Below, in pieces: positions 8,838 through 22,938 of a stretch of 64,000 nucleotides of DNA (position 1 is its first letter; the number at the start of each line of letters is the position of its first letter). Under the pieces are notes generated by a model, which saw only the letters and a list, made by a program, of their open reading frames with translations, was not told the origin of the DNA and did not search any database. The position numbers were made by a program, and so were the translations under genes. The stretch is from Pythium myriotylum (Eukaryota > Oomycota > Peronosporomycetes > Pythiales > Pythiaceae): NCBI GenBank assembly GCA_023091665.1, contig JALJCQ010000004.1:2542001-2606000 (forward strand), read 5' to 3'.

Positions 8838-10212
8838 GCTATACTTTATTCAAGTCAAACCAATTCTCACCGCCCCTTGCACGCACACCAACACAACACC
8901 CCCCAAACACTCCCCGCCCTACACCCTAGCACTCCCCACCATTATACCACGATCTCACGGCAGATGCGGCCATCCAACAGTGCCAGCGTCGACTACTTAT
9001 GTATACATATACATATACATATATGGGAAACCGCATGATACAACATAGCACAGCATGCCATGCCAAGCCACAACGTAACTAACCACCACACGAAGCGCCA
9101 AGCGACTGGAGAGGTGAGTCATTCACTGGGGTGTCGATGAAGCTCTCTCTCACTCCCACTTCTAGTTGTTCATCTGGGATACCCGAGCGACGTGAGCACT
9201 TTATCCCAACGTGGCGCAGAACGTGGCTCTGGTTGTTGCTAAGTGAATTTTGTGATTGGGTCATATCACAAACTGACGCACAAAGACAGTGAGTAGGTCG
9301 GACGAATGCCAACGTCAACCAGGAGGCGGTTTCCCAAGTCGACCTCAATATCGTGGTGAATGTAGAGCTCAAGTTGGGCCACGGAGCACGTTTATCGCGC
9401 GCAAGCTTCGGCAAACGGGAACCCGCACAGGTCCCGCACGCACGCATCAAGCCATTACTCCCCTTCTTTCCCACTACACCCTCTTCGTGTTATAGGCCAT
9501 GACCCCCACCGCAACTCATCCGCTCGCCAGCGTTTCTCCATCGAAAGAGCACCCGTCACGCCCCAGGGTCCCACGGTCCCAAGCTCCCACGGTCCCAAGC
9601 TCCCACGGTCCCAAGCTCCCACGGTCCCAAGCTCCCACGGTCCCAAGCTCCCACGGTCCCACGGTCGGCTGGGGCGAGGGTATCTCTCCTGTGTTCACAT
9701 CACATCACAGGAGAGATACCCTCGCTCCAGCCAAACACGAAACATGGACAAGCACACGACTTGACACCGCACTGCTTCGCTTGACGATCCTCGTCATCGG
9801 CTTTGTCCTATGTGGCCAAAATGACTGTAGATTCTTCGGCAACTATTCTCAGCGCACACTGATCCGAGCCAATTCACCATCGACGGCAAGACTCGAGTCG
9901 ATGCAGGCTGAAGATGAACTCGAAAGGCCTGAGTGGTCATTGAAGCCGCACCCGCACCCGCATCCATTTTGAGCGCGCAGATGACCCATTCGTCCATGGT
10001 AGTCGACGGCTGCAATGTCCAAGGCGCGCGTCTATGTGGCGAGCCGAAGTGGGAGCAGTGGTGCCATGGGGTGTGGGGTGTGGAGCAGTGTGGCGTGGCG
10101 TAGCGTGTAAATGCGAAGGAGAAAAGGAGGCAGAAGACAGGAGTTGTGAGTGGCAACAATGGGGGCTTGGCGACTGTGGTCAGGGTAGCGGTGCATTCGC
10201 CGGCAAAGGCAA
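8767..10212. repeat. A unit U7 (n = 12)
   Basis: 1,446 bp. Minisatellite (ab)5a2 at 9569-9664; hairpin 9667-9732. The frame from 9499 runs unbroken for 157 residues here. Confidence 0.93.
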
Positions 10213-10283
10213 TGCCTCCGCCCAGGATTGAACTGGGACCTTCTGTTTACAAGACAGATGCTCTACCACTGAGCCACAGAGGC
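10213..10283 (-). tRNA. tRNA-Thr(UGU), short allele, copy 8
   Basis: Short allele, plain A upstream flank. Confidence 0.95.
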
Positions 10284-11642
10284 GCTATACTTTATTCAAG
10301 TCAAACCAATTCTCACCGCCCCTTGCACGCACACCAACACAACACCCCCCAAACACTCCCCGCCCTACACCCTAGCACTCCCCACCATTATACCACGATC
10401 TCACGGCAGATGCGGCCATCCAACAGTGCCAGCGTCGACTACTTATGTATACATATACATATACATATATGGGAAACCGCATGATACAACATAGCACAGC
10501 ATGCCATGCCAAGCCACAACGTAACTAACCACCACACGAAGCGCCAAGCGACTGGAGAGGTGAGTCATTCACTGGGGTGTCGATGAAGCTCTCTCTCACT
10601 CCCACTTCTAGTTGTTCATCTGGGATACCCGAGCGACGTGAGCACTTTATCCCAACGTGGCGCAGAACGTGGCTCTGGTTGTTGCTAAGTGAATTTTGTG
10701 ATTGGGTCATATCACAAACTGACGCACAAAGACAGTGAGTAGGTCGGACGAATGCCAACGTCAACCAGGAGGCGGTTTCCCAAGTCGACCTCAATATCGT
10801 GGTGAATGTAGAGCTCAAGTTGGGCCACGGAGCACGTTTATCGCGCGCAAGCTTCGGCAAACGGGAACCCGCACAGGTCCCGCACGCACGCATCAAGCCA
10901 TTACTCCCCTTCTTTCCCACTACACCCTCTTCGTGTTATAGGCCATGACCCCCACCGCAACTCATCCGCTCGCCAGCGTTTCTCCATCGAAAGAGCACCC
11001 GTCACGCCCCAGGGTCCCACGGTCCCAAGCTCCCACGGTCCCAAGCTCCCACGGTCCCAAGCTCCCACGGTCCCAAGCTCCCACGGTCCCACGGTCGGCT
11101 GGGGCGAGGGTATCTCTCCTGTGTTCACATCACATCACAGGAGAGATACCCTCGCTCCAGCCAAACACGAAACATGGACAAGCACACGACTTGACACCGC
11201 ACTGCTTCGCTTGACGATCCTCGTCATCGGCTTTGTCCTATGTGGCCAAAATGACTGTAGATTCTTCGGCAACTATTCTCAGCGCACACTGATCCGAGCC
11301 AATTCACCATCGACGGCAAGACTCGAGTCGATGCAGGCTGAAGATGAACTCGAAAGGCCTGAGTGGTCATTGAAGCCGCACCCGCACCCGCATCCATTTT
11401 GAGCGCGCAGATGACCCATTCGTCCATGGTAGTCGACGGCTGCAATGTCCAAGGCGCGCGTCTATGTGGCGAGCCGAAGTGGGAGCAGTGGTGCCATGGG
11501 GTGTGGGGTGTGGAGCAGTGTGGCGTGGCGTAGCGTGTAAATGCGAAGGAGAAAAGGAGGCAGAAGACAGGAGTTGTGAGTGGCAACAATGGGGGCTTGG
11601 CGACTGTGGTCAGGGTAGCGGTGCATTCGCCGGCAAAGGCAA
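10213..11642. repeat. A unit U8 (n = 10)
   Basis: 1,430 bp. Minisatellite (ab)4a2 at 11015-11094; hairpin 11097-11162. Same barcode as U9. Confidence 0.93.
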
Positions 11643-11713
11643 TGCCTCCGCCCAGGATTGAACTGGGACCTTCTGTTTACAAGACAGATGCTCTACCACT
11701 GAGCCACAGAGGC
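11643..11713 (-). tRNA. tRNA-Thr(UGU), short allele, copy 9
   Basis: Short allele, plain A upstream flank. Confidence 0.95.
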
Positions 11714-13072
11714 GCTATACTTTATTCAAGTCAAACCAATTCTCACCGCCCCTTGCACGCACACCAACACAACACCCCCCAAACACTCCCCGCCCTACAC
11801 CCTAGCACTCCCCACCATTATACCACGATCTCACGGCAGATGCGGCCATCCAACAGTGCCAGCGTCGACTACTTATGTATACATATACATATACATATAT
11901 GGGAAACCGCATGATACAACATAGCACAGCATGCCATGCCAAGCCACAACGTAACTAACCACCACACGAAGCGCCAAGCGACTGGAGAGGTGAGTCATTC
12001 ACTGGGGTGTCGATGAAGCTCTCTCTCACTCCCACTTCTAGTTGTTCATCTGGGATACCCGAGCGACGTGAGCACTTTATCCCAACGTGGCGCAGAACGT
12101 GGCTCTGGTTGTTGCTAAGTGAATTTTGTGATTGGGTCATATCACAAACTGACGCACAAAGACAGTGAGTAGGTCGGACGAATGCCAACGTCAACCAGGA
12201 GGCGGTTTCCCAAGTCGACCTCAATATCGTGGTGAATGTAGAGCTCAAGTTGGGCCACGGAGCACGTTTATCGCGCGCAAGCTTCGGCAAACGGGAACCC
12301 GCACAGGTCCCGCACGCACGCATCAAGCCATTACTCCCCTTCTTTCCCACTACACCCTCTTCGTGTTATAGGCCATGACCCCCACCGCAACTCATCCGCT
12401 CGCCAGCGTTTCTCCATCGAAAGAGCACCCGTCACGCCCCAGGGTCCCACGGTCCCAAGCTCCCACGGTCCCAAGCTCCCACGGTCCCAAGCTCCCACGG
12501 TCCCAAGCTCCCACGGTCCCACGGTCGGCTGGGGCGAGGGTATCTCTCCTGTGTTCACATCACATCACAGGAGAGATACCCTCGCTCCAGCCAAACACGA
12601 AACATGGACAAGCACACGACTTGACACCGCACTGCTTCGCTTGACGATCCTCGTCATCGGCTTTGTCCTATGTGGCCAAAATGACTGTAGATTCTTCGGC
12701 AACTATTCTCAGCGCACACTGATCCGAGCCAATTCACCATCGACGGCAAGACTCGAGTCGATGCAGGCTGAAGATGAACTCGAAAGGCCTGAGTGGTCAT
12801 TGAAGCCGCACCCGCACCCGCATCCATTTTGAGCGCGCAGATGACCCATTCGTCCATGGTAGTCGACGGCTGCAATGTCCAAGGCGCGCGTCTATGTGGC
12901 GAGCCGAAGTGGGAGCAGTGGTGCCATGGGGTGTGGGGTGTGGAGCAGTGTGGCGTGGCGTAGCGTGTAAATGCGAAGGAGAAAAGGAGGCAGAAGACAG
13001 GAGTTGTGAGTGGCAACAATGGGGGCTTGGCGACTGTGGTCAGGGTAGCGGTGCATTCGCCGGCAAAGGCAA
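11643..13072. repeat. A unit U9 (n = 10)
   Basis: 1,430 bp. Minisatellite (ab)4a2 at 12445-12524; hairpin 12527-12592. Confidence 0.93.
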
Positions 13073-13144
13073 TGCCTCCGCCCAGGATTGAACTGGGGAC
13101 CTTCTGTTTACAAGACAGATGCTCTACCACTGAGCCACAGAGGC
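13073..13144 (-). tRNA. tRNA-Thr(UGU), long allele, copy 10
   Basis: Long allele with C48, plain A upstream flank; isolated among short-allele neighbours. Confidence 0.96.
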
Positions 13145-14495
13145 GCTATACTTTATTCAAGTCAAACCAATTCTCACCGCCCCTTGCACGCACACCAACA
13201 CAACACCCCCCAAACACTCCCCGCCCTACACCCTAGCACTCCCCACCATTATACCACGATCTCACGGCAGATGCGGCCATCCAACAGTGCCAGCGTCGAC
13301 TACTTATGTATACATATACATATACATATATGGGAAACCGCATGATACAACATAGCACAGCATGCCATGCCAAGCCACAACGTAACTAACCACCACACGA
13401 AGCGCCAAGCGACTGGAGAGGTGAGTCATTCACTGGGGTGTCGATGAAGCTCTCTCTCACTCCCACTTCTAGTTGTTCATCTGGGATACCCGAGCGACGT
13501 GAGCACTTTATCCCAACGTGGCGCAGAACGTGGCTCTGGTTGTTGCTAAGTGAATTTTGTGATTGGGTCATATCACAAACTGACGCACAAAGACAGTGAG
13601 TAGGTCGGACGAATGCCAACGTCAACCAGGAGGCGGTTTCCCAAGTCGACCTCAATATCGTGGTGAATGTAGAGCTCAAGTTGGGCCACGGAGCACGTTT
13701 ATCGCGCGCAAGCTTCGGCAAACGGGAACCCGCACAGGTCCCGCACGCACGCATCAAGCCATTACTCCCCTTCTTTCCCACTACACCCTCTTCGTGTTAT
13801 AGGCCATGACCCCCACCGCAACTCATCCGCTCGCCAGCGTTTCTCCATCGAAAGAGCACCCGTCACGCCCCAGGGTCCCACGGTCCCAAGCTCCCACGGT
13901 CCCAAGCTCCCACGGTCCCAAGCTCCCACGGTCCCACGGTCCCACGGTCGGCTGGGGCGAGGGTATCTCTCCTGTGTTCACATCACATCACAGGAGAGAT
14001 ACCCTCGCTCCAGCCAAACACGAAACATGGACAAGCACACGACTTGACACCGCACTGCTTCGCTTGGCGATCCTCGTCATCGGCTTTGTCCTATGTGGCC
14101 AAAATGACTGTAGATTCTTCGGCAACTATTCTCAGCGCACACTGATCCGAGCCAATTCACCATCGACGGCAAGACTCGAGTCGATGCAGGCTGAAGATGA
14201 ACTCGAAAGGCCTGAGTGGTCATTGAAGCCGCACCCGCACCCGCATCCATTTTGAGCGCGCAGATGACCCATTCGTCCATGGTAGTCGACGGCTGCAATG
14301 TCCAAGGCGCGCGTCTATGTGGCGAGCCGAAGTGGGAGCAGTGGTGCCATGGGGTGTGGGGTGTGGAGCAGTGTGGCGTGGCGTAGCGTGTAAATGCGAA
14401 GGAGAAAAGGAGGCAGAAGACAGGAGTTGTGAGTGGCAACAATGGGGGCTTGGCGACTGTGGTCAGGGTAGCGGTGCATTCGCCGGCAAAGGCAA
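13073..14495. repeat. A unit U10 (n = 9)
   Basis: 1,423 bp. Minisatellite (ab)3a3 at 13876-13947; hairpin 13950-14015. Private base change A to G at 14067. Confidence 0.93.
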
Positions 14496-14566
14496 TGCCT
14501 CCGCCCAGGATTGAACTGGGACCTTCTGTTTACAAGACAGATGCTCTACCACTGAGCCACAGAGGC
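14496..14566 (-). tRNA. tRNA-Thr(UGU), short allele, copy 11
   Basis: Short allele, plain A upstream flank. Confidence 0.95.
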
Positions 14567-15909
14567 GCTATACTTTATTCAAGTCAAACCAATTCTCACC
14601 GCCCCTTGCACGCACACCAACACAACACCCCCCAAACACTCCCCGCCCTACACCCTAGCACTCCCCACCATTATACCACGATCTCACGGCAGATGCGGCC
14701 ATCCAACAGTGCCAGCGTCGACTACTTATGTATACATATACATATACATATATGGGAAACCGCATGATACAACATAGCACAGCATGCCATGCCAAGCCAC
14801 AACGTAACTAACCACCACACGAAGCGCCAAGCGACTGGAGAGGTGAGTCATTCACTGGGGTGTCGATGAAGCTCTCTCTCACTCCCACTTCTAGTTGTTC
14901 ATCTGGGATACCCGAGCGACGTGAGCACTTTATCCCAACGTGGCGCAGAACGTGGCTCTGGTTGTTGCTAAGTGAATTTTGTGATTGGGTCATATCACAA
15001 ACTGACGCACAAAGACAGTGAGTAGGTCGGACGAATGCCAACGTCAACCAGGAGGCGGTTTCCCAAGTCGACCTCAATATCGTGGTGAATGTAGAGCTCA
15101 AGTTGGGCCACGGAGCACGTTTATCGCGCGCAAGCTTCGGCAAACGGGAACCCGCACAGGTCCCGCACGCACGCATCAAGCCATTACTCCCCTTCTTTCC
15201 CACTACACCCTCTTCGTGTTATAGGCCATGACCCCCACCGCAACTCATCCGCTCGCCAGCGTTTCTCCATCGAAAGAGCACCCGTCACGCCCCAGGGTCC
15301 CACGGTCCCAAGCTCCCACGGTCCCAAGCTCCCACGGTCCCAAGCTCCCACGGTCCCACGGTCGGCTGGGGCGAGGGTATCTCTCCTGTGTTCACATCAC
15401 ATCACAGGAGAGATACCCTCGCTCCAGCCAAACACGAAACATGGACAAGCACACGACTTGACACCGCACTGCTTCGCTTGACGATCCTCGTCATCGGCTT
15501 TGTCCTATGTGGCCAAAATGACTGTAGATTCTTCGGCAACTATTCTCAGCGCACACTGATCCGAGCCAATTCACCATCGACGGCAAGACTCGAGTCGATG
15601 CAGGCTGAAGATGAACTCGAAAGGCCTGAGTGGTCATTGAAGCCGCACCCGCACCCGCATCCATTTTGAGCGCGCAGATGACCCATTCGTCCATGGTAGT
15701 CGACGGCTGCAATGTCCAAGGCGCGCGTCTATGTGGCGAGCCGAAGTGGGAGCAGTGGTGCCATGGGGTGTGGGGTGTGGAGCAGTGTGGCGTGGCGTAG
15801 CGTGTAAATGCGAAGGAGAAAAGGAGGCAGAAGACAGGAGTTGTGAGTGGCAACAATGGGGGCTTGGCGACTGTGGTCAGGGTAGCGGTGCATTCGCCGG
15901 CAAAGGCAA
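14496..15909. repeat. A unit U11 (n = 8)
   Basis: 1,414 bp. Minisatellite (ab)3a2 at 15298-15361; hairpin 15364-15429. Same barcode as U12. Confidence 0.93.
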
Positions 15910-15980
15910 TGCCTCCGCCCAGGATTGAACTGGGACCTTCTGTTTACAAGACAGATGCTCTACCACTGAGCCACAGAGGC
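15910..15980 (-). tRNA. tRNA-Thr(UGU), short allele, copy 12
   Basis: Short allele, plain A upstream flank. Confidence 0.95.
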
Positions 15981-17323
15981 GCTATACTTTATTCAAGTCA
16001 AACCAATTCTCACCGCCCCTTGCACGCACACCAACACAACACCCCCCAAACACTCCCCGCCCTACACCCTAGCACTCCCCACCATTATACCACGATCTCA
16101 CGGCAGATGCGGCCATCCAACAGTGCCAGCGTCGACTACTTATGTATACATATACATATACATATATGGGAAACCGCATGATACAACATAGCACAGCATG
16201 CCATGCCAAGCCACAACGTAACTAACCACCACACGAAGCGCCAAGCGACTGGAGAGGTGAGTCATTCACTGGGGTGTCGATGAAGCTCTCTCTCACTCCC
16301 ACTTCTAGTTGTTCATCTGGGATACCCGAGCGACGTGAGCACTTTATCCCAACGTGGCGCAGAACGTGGCTCTGGTTGTTGCTAAGTGAATTTTGTGATT
16401 GGGTCATATCACAAACTGACGCACAAAGACAGTGAGTAGGTCGGACGAATGCCAACGTCAACCAGGAGGCGGTTTCCCAAGTCGACCTCAATATCGTGGT
16501 GAATGTAGAGCTCAAGTTGGGCCACGGAGCACGTTTATCGCGCGCAAGCTTCGGCAAACGGGAACCCGCACAGGTCCCGCACGCACGCATCAAGCCATTA
16601 CTCCCCTTCTTTCCCACTACACCCTCTTCGTGTTATAGGCCATGACCCCCACCGCAACTCATCCGCTCGCCAGCGTTTCTCCATCGAAAGAGCACCCGTC
16701 ACGCCCCAGGGTCCCACGGTCCCAAGCTCCCACGGTCCCAAGCTCCCACGGTCCCAAGCTCCCACGGTCCCACGGTCGGCTGGGGCGAGGGTATCTCTCC
16801 TGTGTTCACATCACATCACAGGAGAGATACCCTCGCTCCAGCCAAACACGAAACATGGACAAGCACACGACTTGACACCGCACTGCTTCGCTTGACGATC
16901 CTCGTCATCGGCTTTGTCCTATGTGGCCAAAATGACTGTAGATTCTTCGGCAACTATTCTCAGCGCACACTGATCCGAGCCAATTCACCATCGACGGCAA
17001 GACTCGAGTCGATGCAGGCTGAAGATGAACTCGAAAGGCCTGAGTGGTCATTGAAGCCGCACCCGCACCCGCATCCATTTTGAGCGCGCAGATGACCCAT
17101 TCGTCCATGGTAGTCGACGGCTGCAATGTCCAAGGCGCGCGTCTATGTGGCGAGCCGAAGTGGGAGCAGTGGTGCCATGGGGTGTGGGGTGTGGAGCAGT
17201 GTGGCGTGGCGTAGCGTGTAAATGCGAAGGAGAAAAGGAGGCAGAAGACAGGAGTTGTGAGTGGCAACAATGGGGGCTTGGCGACTGTGGTCAGGGTAGC
17301 GGTGCATTCGCCGGCAAAGGCAA
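15910..17323. repeat. A unit U12 (n = 8)
   Basis: 1,414 bp. Minisatellite (ab)3a2 at 16712-16775; hairpin 16778-16843. Confidence 0.93.
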
Positions 17324-17394
17324 TGCCTCCGCCCAGGATTGAACTGGGACCTTCTGTTTACAAGACAGATGCTCTACCACTGAGCCACAGAGGC
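17324..17394 (-). tRNA. tRNA-Thr(UGU), short allele, copy 13
   Basis: Short allele, plain A upstream flank. Confidence 0.95.
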
Positions 17395-18705
17395 GCTATA
17401 CTTTATTCAAGTCAAACCAATTCTCACCGCCCCTTGCACGCACACCAACACAACACCCCCCAAACACTCCCCGCCCTACACCCTAGCACTCCCCACCATT
17501 ATACCACGATCTCACGGCAGATGCGGCCATCCAACAGTGCCAGCGTCGACTACTTATGTATACATATACATATACATATATGGGAAACCGCATGATACAA
17601 CATAGCACAGCATGCCATGCCAAGCCACAACGTAACTAACCACCACACGAAGCGCCAAGCGACTGGAGAGGTGAGTCATTCACTGGGGTGTCGATGAAGC
17701 TCTCTCTCACTCCCACTTCTAGTTGTTCATCTGGGATACCCGAGCGACGTGAGCACTTTATCCCAACGTGGCGCAGAACGTGGCTCTGGTTGTTGCTAAG
17801 TGAATTTTGTGATTGGGTCATATCACAAACTGACGCACAAAGACAGTGAGTAGGTCGGACGAATGCCAACGTCAACCAGGAGGCGGTTTCCCAAGTCGAC
17901 CTCAATATCGTGGTGAATGTAGAGCTCAAGTTGGGCCACGGAGCACGTTTATCGCGCGCAAGCTTCGGCAAACGGGAACCCGCACAGGTCCCGCACGCAC
18001 GCATCAAGCCATTACTCCCCTTCTTTCCCACTACACCCTCTTCGTGTTATAGGCCATGACCCCCACCGCAACTCATCCGCTCGCCAGCGTTTCTCCATCG
18101 AAAGAGCACCCGTCACGCCCCAGGGTCCCACGGTCCCAAGCTCCCACGGTCCCACGGTCGGCTGGGGCGAGGGTATCTCTCCTGTGTTCACATCACATCA
18201 CAGGAGAGATACCCTCGCTCCAGCCAAACACGAAACATGGACAAGCACACGACTTGACACCGCACTGCTTCGCTTGACGATCCTCGTCATCGGCTTTGTC
18301 CTATGTGGCCAAAATGACTGTAGATTCTTCGGCAACTATTCTCAGCGCACACTGATCCGAGCCAATTCACCATCGACGGCAAGACTCGAGTCGATGCAGG
18401 CTGAAGATGAACTCGAAAGGCCTGAGTGGTCATTGAAGCCGCACCCGCACCCGCATCCATTTTGAGCGCGCAGATGACCCATTCGTCCATGGTAGTCGAC
18501 GGCTGCAATGTCCAAGGCGCGCGTCTATGTGGCGAGCCGAAGTGGGAGCAGTGGTGCCATGGGGTGTGGGGTGTGGAGCAGTGTGGCGTGGCGTAGCGTG
18601 TAAATGCGAAGGAGAAAAGGAGGCAGAAGACAGGAGTTGTGAGTGGCAACAATGGGGGCTTGGCGACTGTGGTCAGGGTAGCGGTGCATTCGCCGGCAAA
18701 GGCAA
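17324..18705. repeat. A unit U13 (n = 4, shortest form)
   Basis: 1,382 bp. Minisatellite reduced to aba2 at 18126-18157; hairpin 18160-18225. First of three consecutive units with this minimal barcode. Confidence 0.93.
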
Positions 18706-18776
18706 TGCCTCCGCCCAGGATTGAACTGGGACCTTCTGTTTACAAGACAGATGCTCTACCACTGAGCCACAGAGGC
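18706..18776 (-). tRNA. tRNA-Thr(UGU), short allele, copy 14
   Basis: Short allele, plain A upstream flank. Confidence 0.95.
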
Positions 18777-20087
18777 GCTATACTTTATTCAAGTCAAACC
18801 AATTCTCACCGCCCCTTGCACGCACACCAACACAACACCCCCCAAACACTCCCCGCCCTACACCCTAGCACTCCCCACCATTATACCACGATCTCACGGC
18901 AGATGCGGCCATCCAACAGTGCCAGCGTCGACTACTTATGTATACATATACATATACATATATGGGAAACCGCATGATACAACATAGCACAGCATGCCAT
19001 GCCAAGCCACAACGTAACTAACCACCACACGAAGCGCCAAGCGACTGGAGAGGTGAGTCATTCACTGGGGTGTCGATGAAGCTCTCTCTCACTCCCACTT
19101 CTAGTTGTTCATCTGGGATACCCGAGCGACGTGAGCACTTTATCCCAACGTGGCGCAGAACGTGGCTCTGGTTGTTGCTAAGTGAATTTTGTGATTGGGT
19201 CATATCACAAACTGACGCACAAAGACAGTGAGTAGGTCGGACGAATGCCAACGTCAACCAGGAGGCGGTTTCCCAAGTCGACCTCAATATCGTGGTGAAT
19301 GTAGAGCTCAAGTTGGGCCACGGAGCACGTTTATCGCGCGCAAGCTTCGGCAAACGGGAACCCGCACAGGTCCCGCACGCACGCATCAAGCCATTACTCC
19401 CCTTCTTTCCCACTACACCCTCTTCGTGTTATAGGCCATGACCCCCACCGCAACTCATCCGCTCGCCAGCGTTTCTCCATCGAAAGAGCACCCGTCACGC
19501 CCCAGGGTCCCACGGTCCCAAGCTCCCACGGTCCCACGGTCGGCTGGGGCGAGGGTATCTCTCCTGTGTTCACATCACATCACAGGAGAGATACCCTCGC
19601 TCCAGCCAAACACGAAACATGGACAAGCACACGACTTGACACCGCACTGCTTCGCTTGACGATCCTCGTCATCGGCTTTGTCCTATGTGGCCAAAATGAC
19701 TGTAGATTCTTCGGCAACTATTCTCAGCGCACACTGATCCGAGCCAATTCACCATCGACGGCAAGACTCGAGTCGATGCAGGCTGAAGATGAACTCGAAA
19801 GGCCTGAGTGGTCATTGAAGCCGCACCCGCACCCGCATCCATTTTGAGCGCGCAGATGACCCATTCGTCCATGGTAGTCGACGGCTGCAATGTCCAAGGC
19901 GCGCGTCTATGTGGCGAGCCGAAGTGGGAGCAGTGGTGCCATGGGGTGTGGGGTGTGGAGCAGTGTGGCGTGGCGTAGCGTGTAAATGCGAAGGAGAAAA
20001 GGAGGCAGAAGACAGGAGTTGTGAGTGGCAACAATGGGGGCTTGGCGACTGTGGTCAGGGTAGCGGTGCATTCGCCGGCAAAGGCAA
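18706..20087. repeat. A unit U14 (n = 4)
   Basis: 1,382 bp. Minisatellite aba2 at 19508-19539; hairpin 19542-19607. Confidence 0.93.
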
Positions 20088-20158
20088 TGCCTCCGCCCAG
20101 GATTGAACTGGGACCTTCTGTTTACAAGACAGATGCTCTACCACTGAGCCACAGAGGC
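20088..20158 (-). tRNA. tRNA-Thr(UGU), short allele, copy 15
   Basis: Short allele, plain A upstream flank. Confidence 0.95.
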
Positions 20159-21469
20159 GCTATACTTTATTCAAGTCAAACCAATTCTCACCGCCCCTTG
20201 CACGCACACCAACACAACACCCCCCAAACACTCCCCGCCCTACACCCTAGCACTCCCCACCATTATACCACGATCTCACGGCAGATGCGGCCATCCAACA
20301 GTGCCAGCGTCGACTACTTATGTATACATATACATATACATATATGGGAAACCGCATGATACAACATAGCACAGCATGCCATGCCAAGCCACAACGTAAC
20401 TAACCACCACACGAAGCGCCAAGCGACTGGAGAGGTGAGTCATTCACTGGGGTGTCGATGAAGCTCTCTCTCACTCCCACTTCTAGTTGTTCATCTGGGA
20501 TACCCGAGCGACGTGAGCACTTTATCCCAACGTGGCGCAGAACGTGGCTCTGGTTGTTGCTAAGTGAATTTTGTGATTGGGTCATATCACAAACTGACGC
20601 ACAAAGACAGTGAGTAGGTCGGACGAATGCCAACGTCAACCAGGAGGCGGTTTCCCAAGTCGACCTCAATATCGTGGTGAATGTAGAGCTCAAGTTGGGC
20701 CACGGAGCACGTTTATCGCGCGCAAGCTTCGGCAAACGGGAACCCGCACAGGTCCCGCACGCACGCATCAAGCCATTACTCCCCTTCTTTCCCACTACAC
20801 CCTCTTCGTGTTATAGGCCATGACCCCCACCGCAACTCATCCGCTCGCCAGCGTTTCTCCATCGAAAGAGCACCCGTCACGCCCCAGGGTCCCACGGTCC
20901 CAAGCTCCCACGGTCCCACGGTCGGCTGGGGCGAGGGTATCTCTCCTGTGTTCACATCACATCACAGGAGAGATACCCTCGCTCCAGCCAAACACGAAAC
21001 ATGGACAAGCACACGACTTGACACCGCACTGCTTCGCTTGACGATCCTCGTCATCGGCTTTGTCCTATGTGGCCAAAATGACTGTAGATTCTTCGGCAAC
21101 TATTCTCAGCGCACACTGATCCGAGCCAATTCACCATCGACGGCAAGACTCGAGTCGATGCAGGCTGAAGATGAACTCGAAAGGCCTGAGTGGTCATTGA
21201 AGCCGCACCCGCACCCGCATCCATTTTGAGCGCGCAGATGACCCATTCGTCCATGGTAGTCGACGGCTGCAATGTCCAAGGCGCGCGTCTATGTGGCGAG
21301 CCGAAGTGGGAGCAGTGGTGCCATGGGGTGTGGGGTGTGGAGCAGTGTGGCGTGGCGTAGCGTGTAAATGCGAAGGAGAAAAGGAGGCAGAAGACAGGAG
21401 TTGTGAGTGGCAACAATGGGGGCTTGGCGACTGTGGTCAGGGTAGCGGTGCATTCGCCGGCAAAGGCAA
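20088..21469. repeat. A unit U15 (n = 4)
   Basis: 1,382 bp. Minisatellite aba2 at 20890-20921; hairpin 20924-20989. Confidence 0.93.
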
Positions 21470-21540
21470 TGCCTCCGCCCAGGATTGAACTGGGACCTTC
21501 TGTTTACAAGACAGATGCTCTACCACTGAGCCACAGAGGC
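21470..21540 (-). tRNA. tRNA-Thr(UGU), short allele, copy 16
   Basis: Short allele, plain A upstream flank. Confidence 0.95.
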
Positions 21541-22867
21541 GCTATACTTTATTCAAGTCAAACCAATTCTCACCGCCCCTTGCACGCACACCAACACAAC
21601 ACCCCCCAAACACTCCCCGCCCTACACCCTAGCACTCCCCACCATTATACCACGATCTCACGGCAGATGCGGCCATCCAACAGTGCCAGCGTCGACTACT
21701 TATGTATACATATACATATACATATATGGGAAACCGCATGATACAACATAGCACAGCATGCCATGCCAAGCCACAACGTAACTAACCACCACACGAAGCG
21801 CCAAGCGACTGGAGAGGTGAGTCATTCACTGGGGTGTCGATGAAGCTCTCTCTCACTCCCACTTCTAGTTGTTCATCTGGGATACCCGAGCGACGTGAGC
21901 ACTTTATCCCAACGTGGCGCAGAACGTGGCTCTGGTTGTTGCTAAGTGAATTTTGTGATTGGGTCATATCACAAACTGACGCACAAAGACAGTGAGTAGG
22001 TCGGACGAATGCCAACGTCAACCAGGAGGCGGTTTCCCAAGTCGACCTCAATATCGTGGTGAATGTAGAGCTCAAGTTGGGCCACGGAGCACGTTTATCG
22101 CGCGCAAGCTTCGGCAAACGGGAACCCGCACAGGTCCCGCACGCACGCATCAAGCCATTACTCCCCTTCTTTCCCACTACACCCTCTTCGTGTTATAGGC
22201 CATGACCCCTACCGCAACTCATCCGCTCGCCAGCGTTTCTCCATCGAAAGAGCACCCGTCACGCCCCAGGGTCCCACGGTCCCAAGCTCCCACGGTCCCA
22301 AGCTCCCACGGTCCCACGGTCGGCTGGGGCGAGGGTATCTCTCCTGTGTTCACATCACATCACAGGAGAGATACCCTCGCTCCAGCCAAACACGAAACAT
22401 GGACAAGCACACGACTTGACACCGCACTGCTTCGCTTGACGATCCTCGTCATCGGCTTTGTCCTATGTGGCCAAAATGACTGTAGATTCTTCGGCAACTA
22501 TTCTCAGCGCACACTGATCCGAGCCAATTCACCATCGACGGCAAGACTCGAGTCGATGCAGGCTGAAGATGAACTCGAAAGGCCTGAGTGGTCATTGAAG
22601 CCGCACCCGCACCCGCATCCATTTTGAGCGCGCAGATGACCCATTCGTCCATGGTAGTCGACGGCTGCAATGTCCAAGGCGCGCGTCTATGTGGCGAGCC
22701 GAAGTGGGAGCAGTGGTGCCATGGGGTGTGGGGTGTGGAGCAGTGTGGCGTGGCGTAGCGTGTAAATGCGAAGGAGAAAAGGAGGCAGAAGACAGGAGTT
22801 GTGAGTGGCAACAATGGGGGCTTGGCGACTGTGGTCAGGGTAGCGGTGCATTCGCCGGCAAAGGCAA
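21470..22867. repeat. A unit U16 (n = 6)
   Basis: 1,398 bp. Minisatellite (ab)2a2 at 22272-22319; hairpin 22322-22387. Private C to T at 22210. Confidence 0.93.
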
Positions 22868-22938
22868 TGCCTCCGCCCAGGATTGAACTGGGACCTTCTG
22901 TTTACAAGACAGATGCTCTACCACTGAGCCACAGAGGC
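22868..22938 (-). tRNA. tRNA-Thr(UGU), short allele, copy 17
   Basis: Short allele, plain A upstream flank. Confidence 0.95.
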
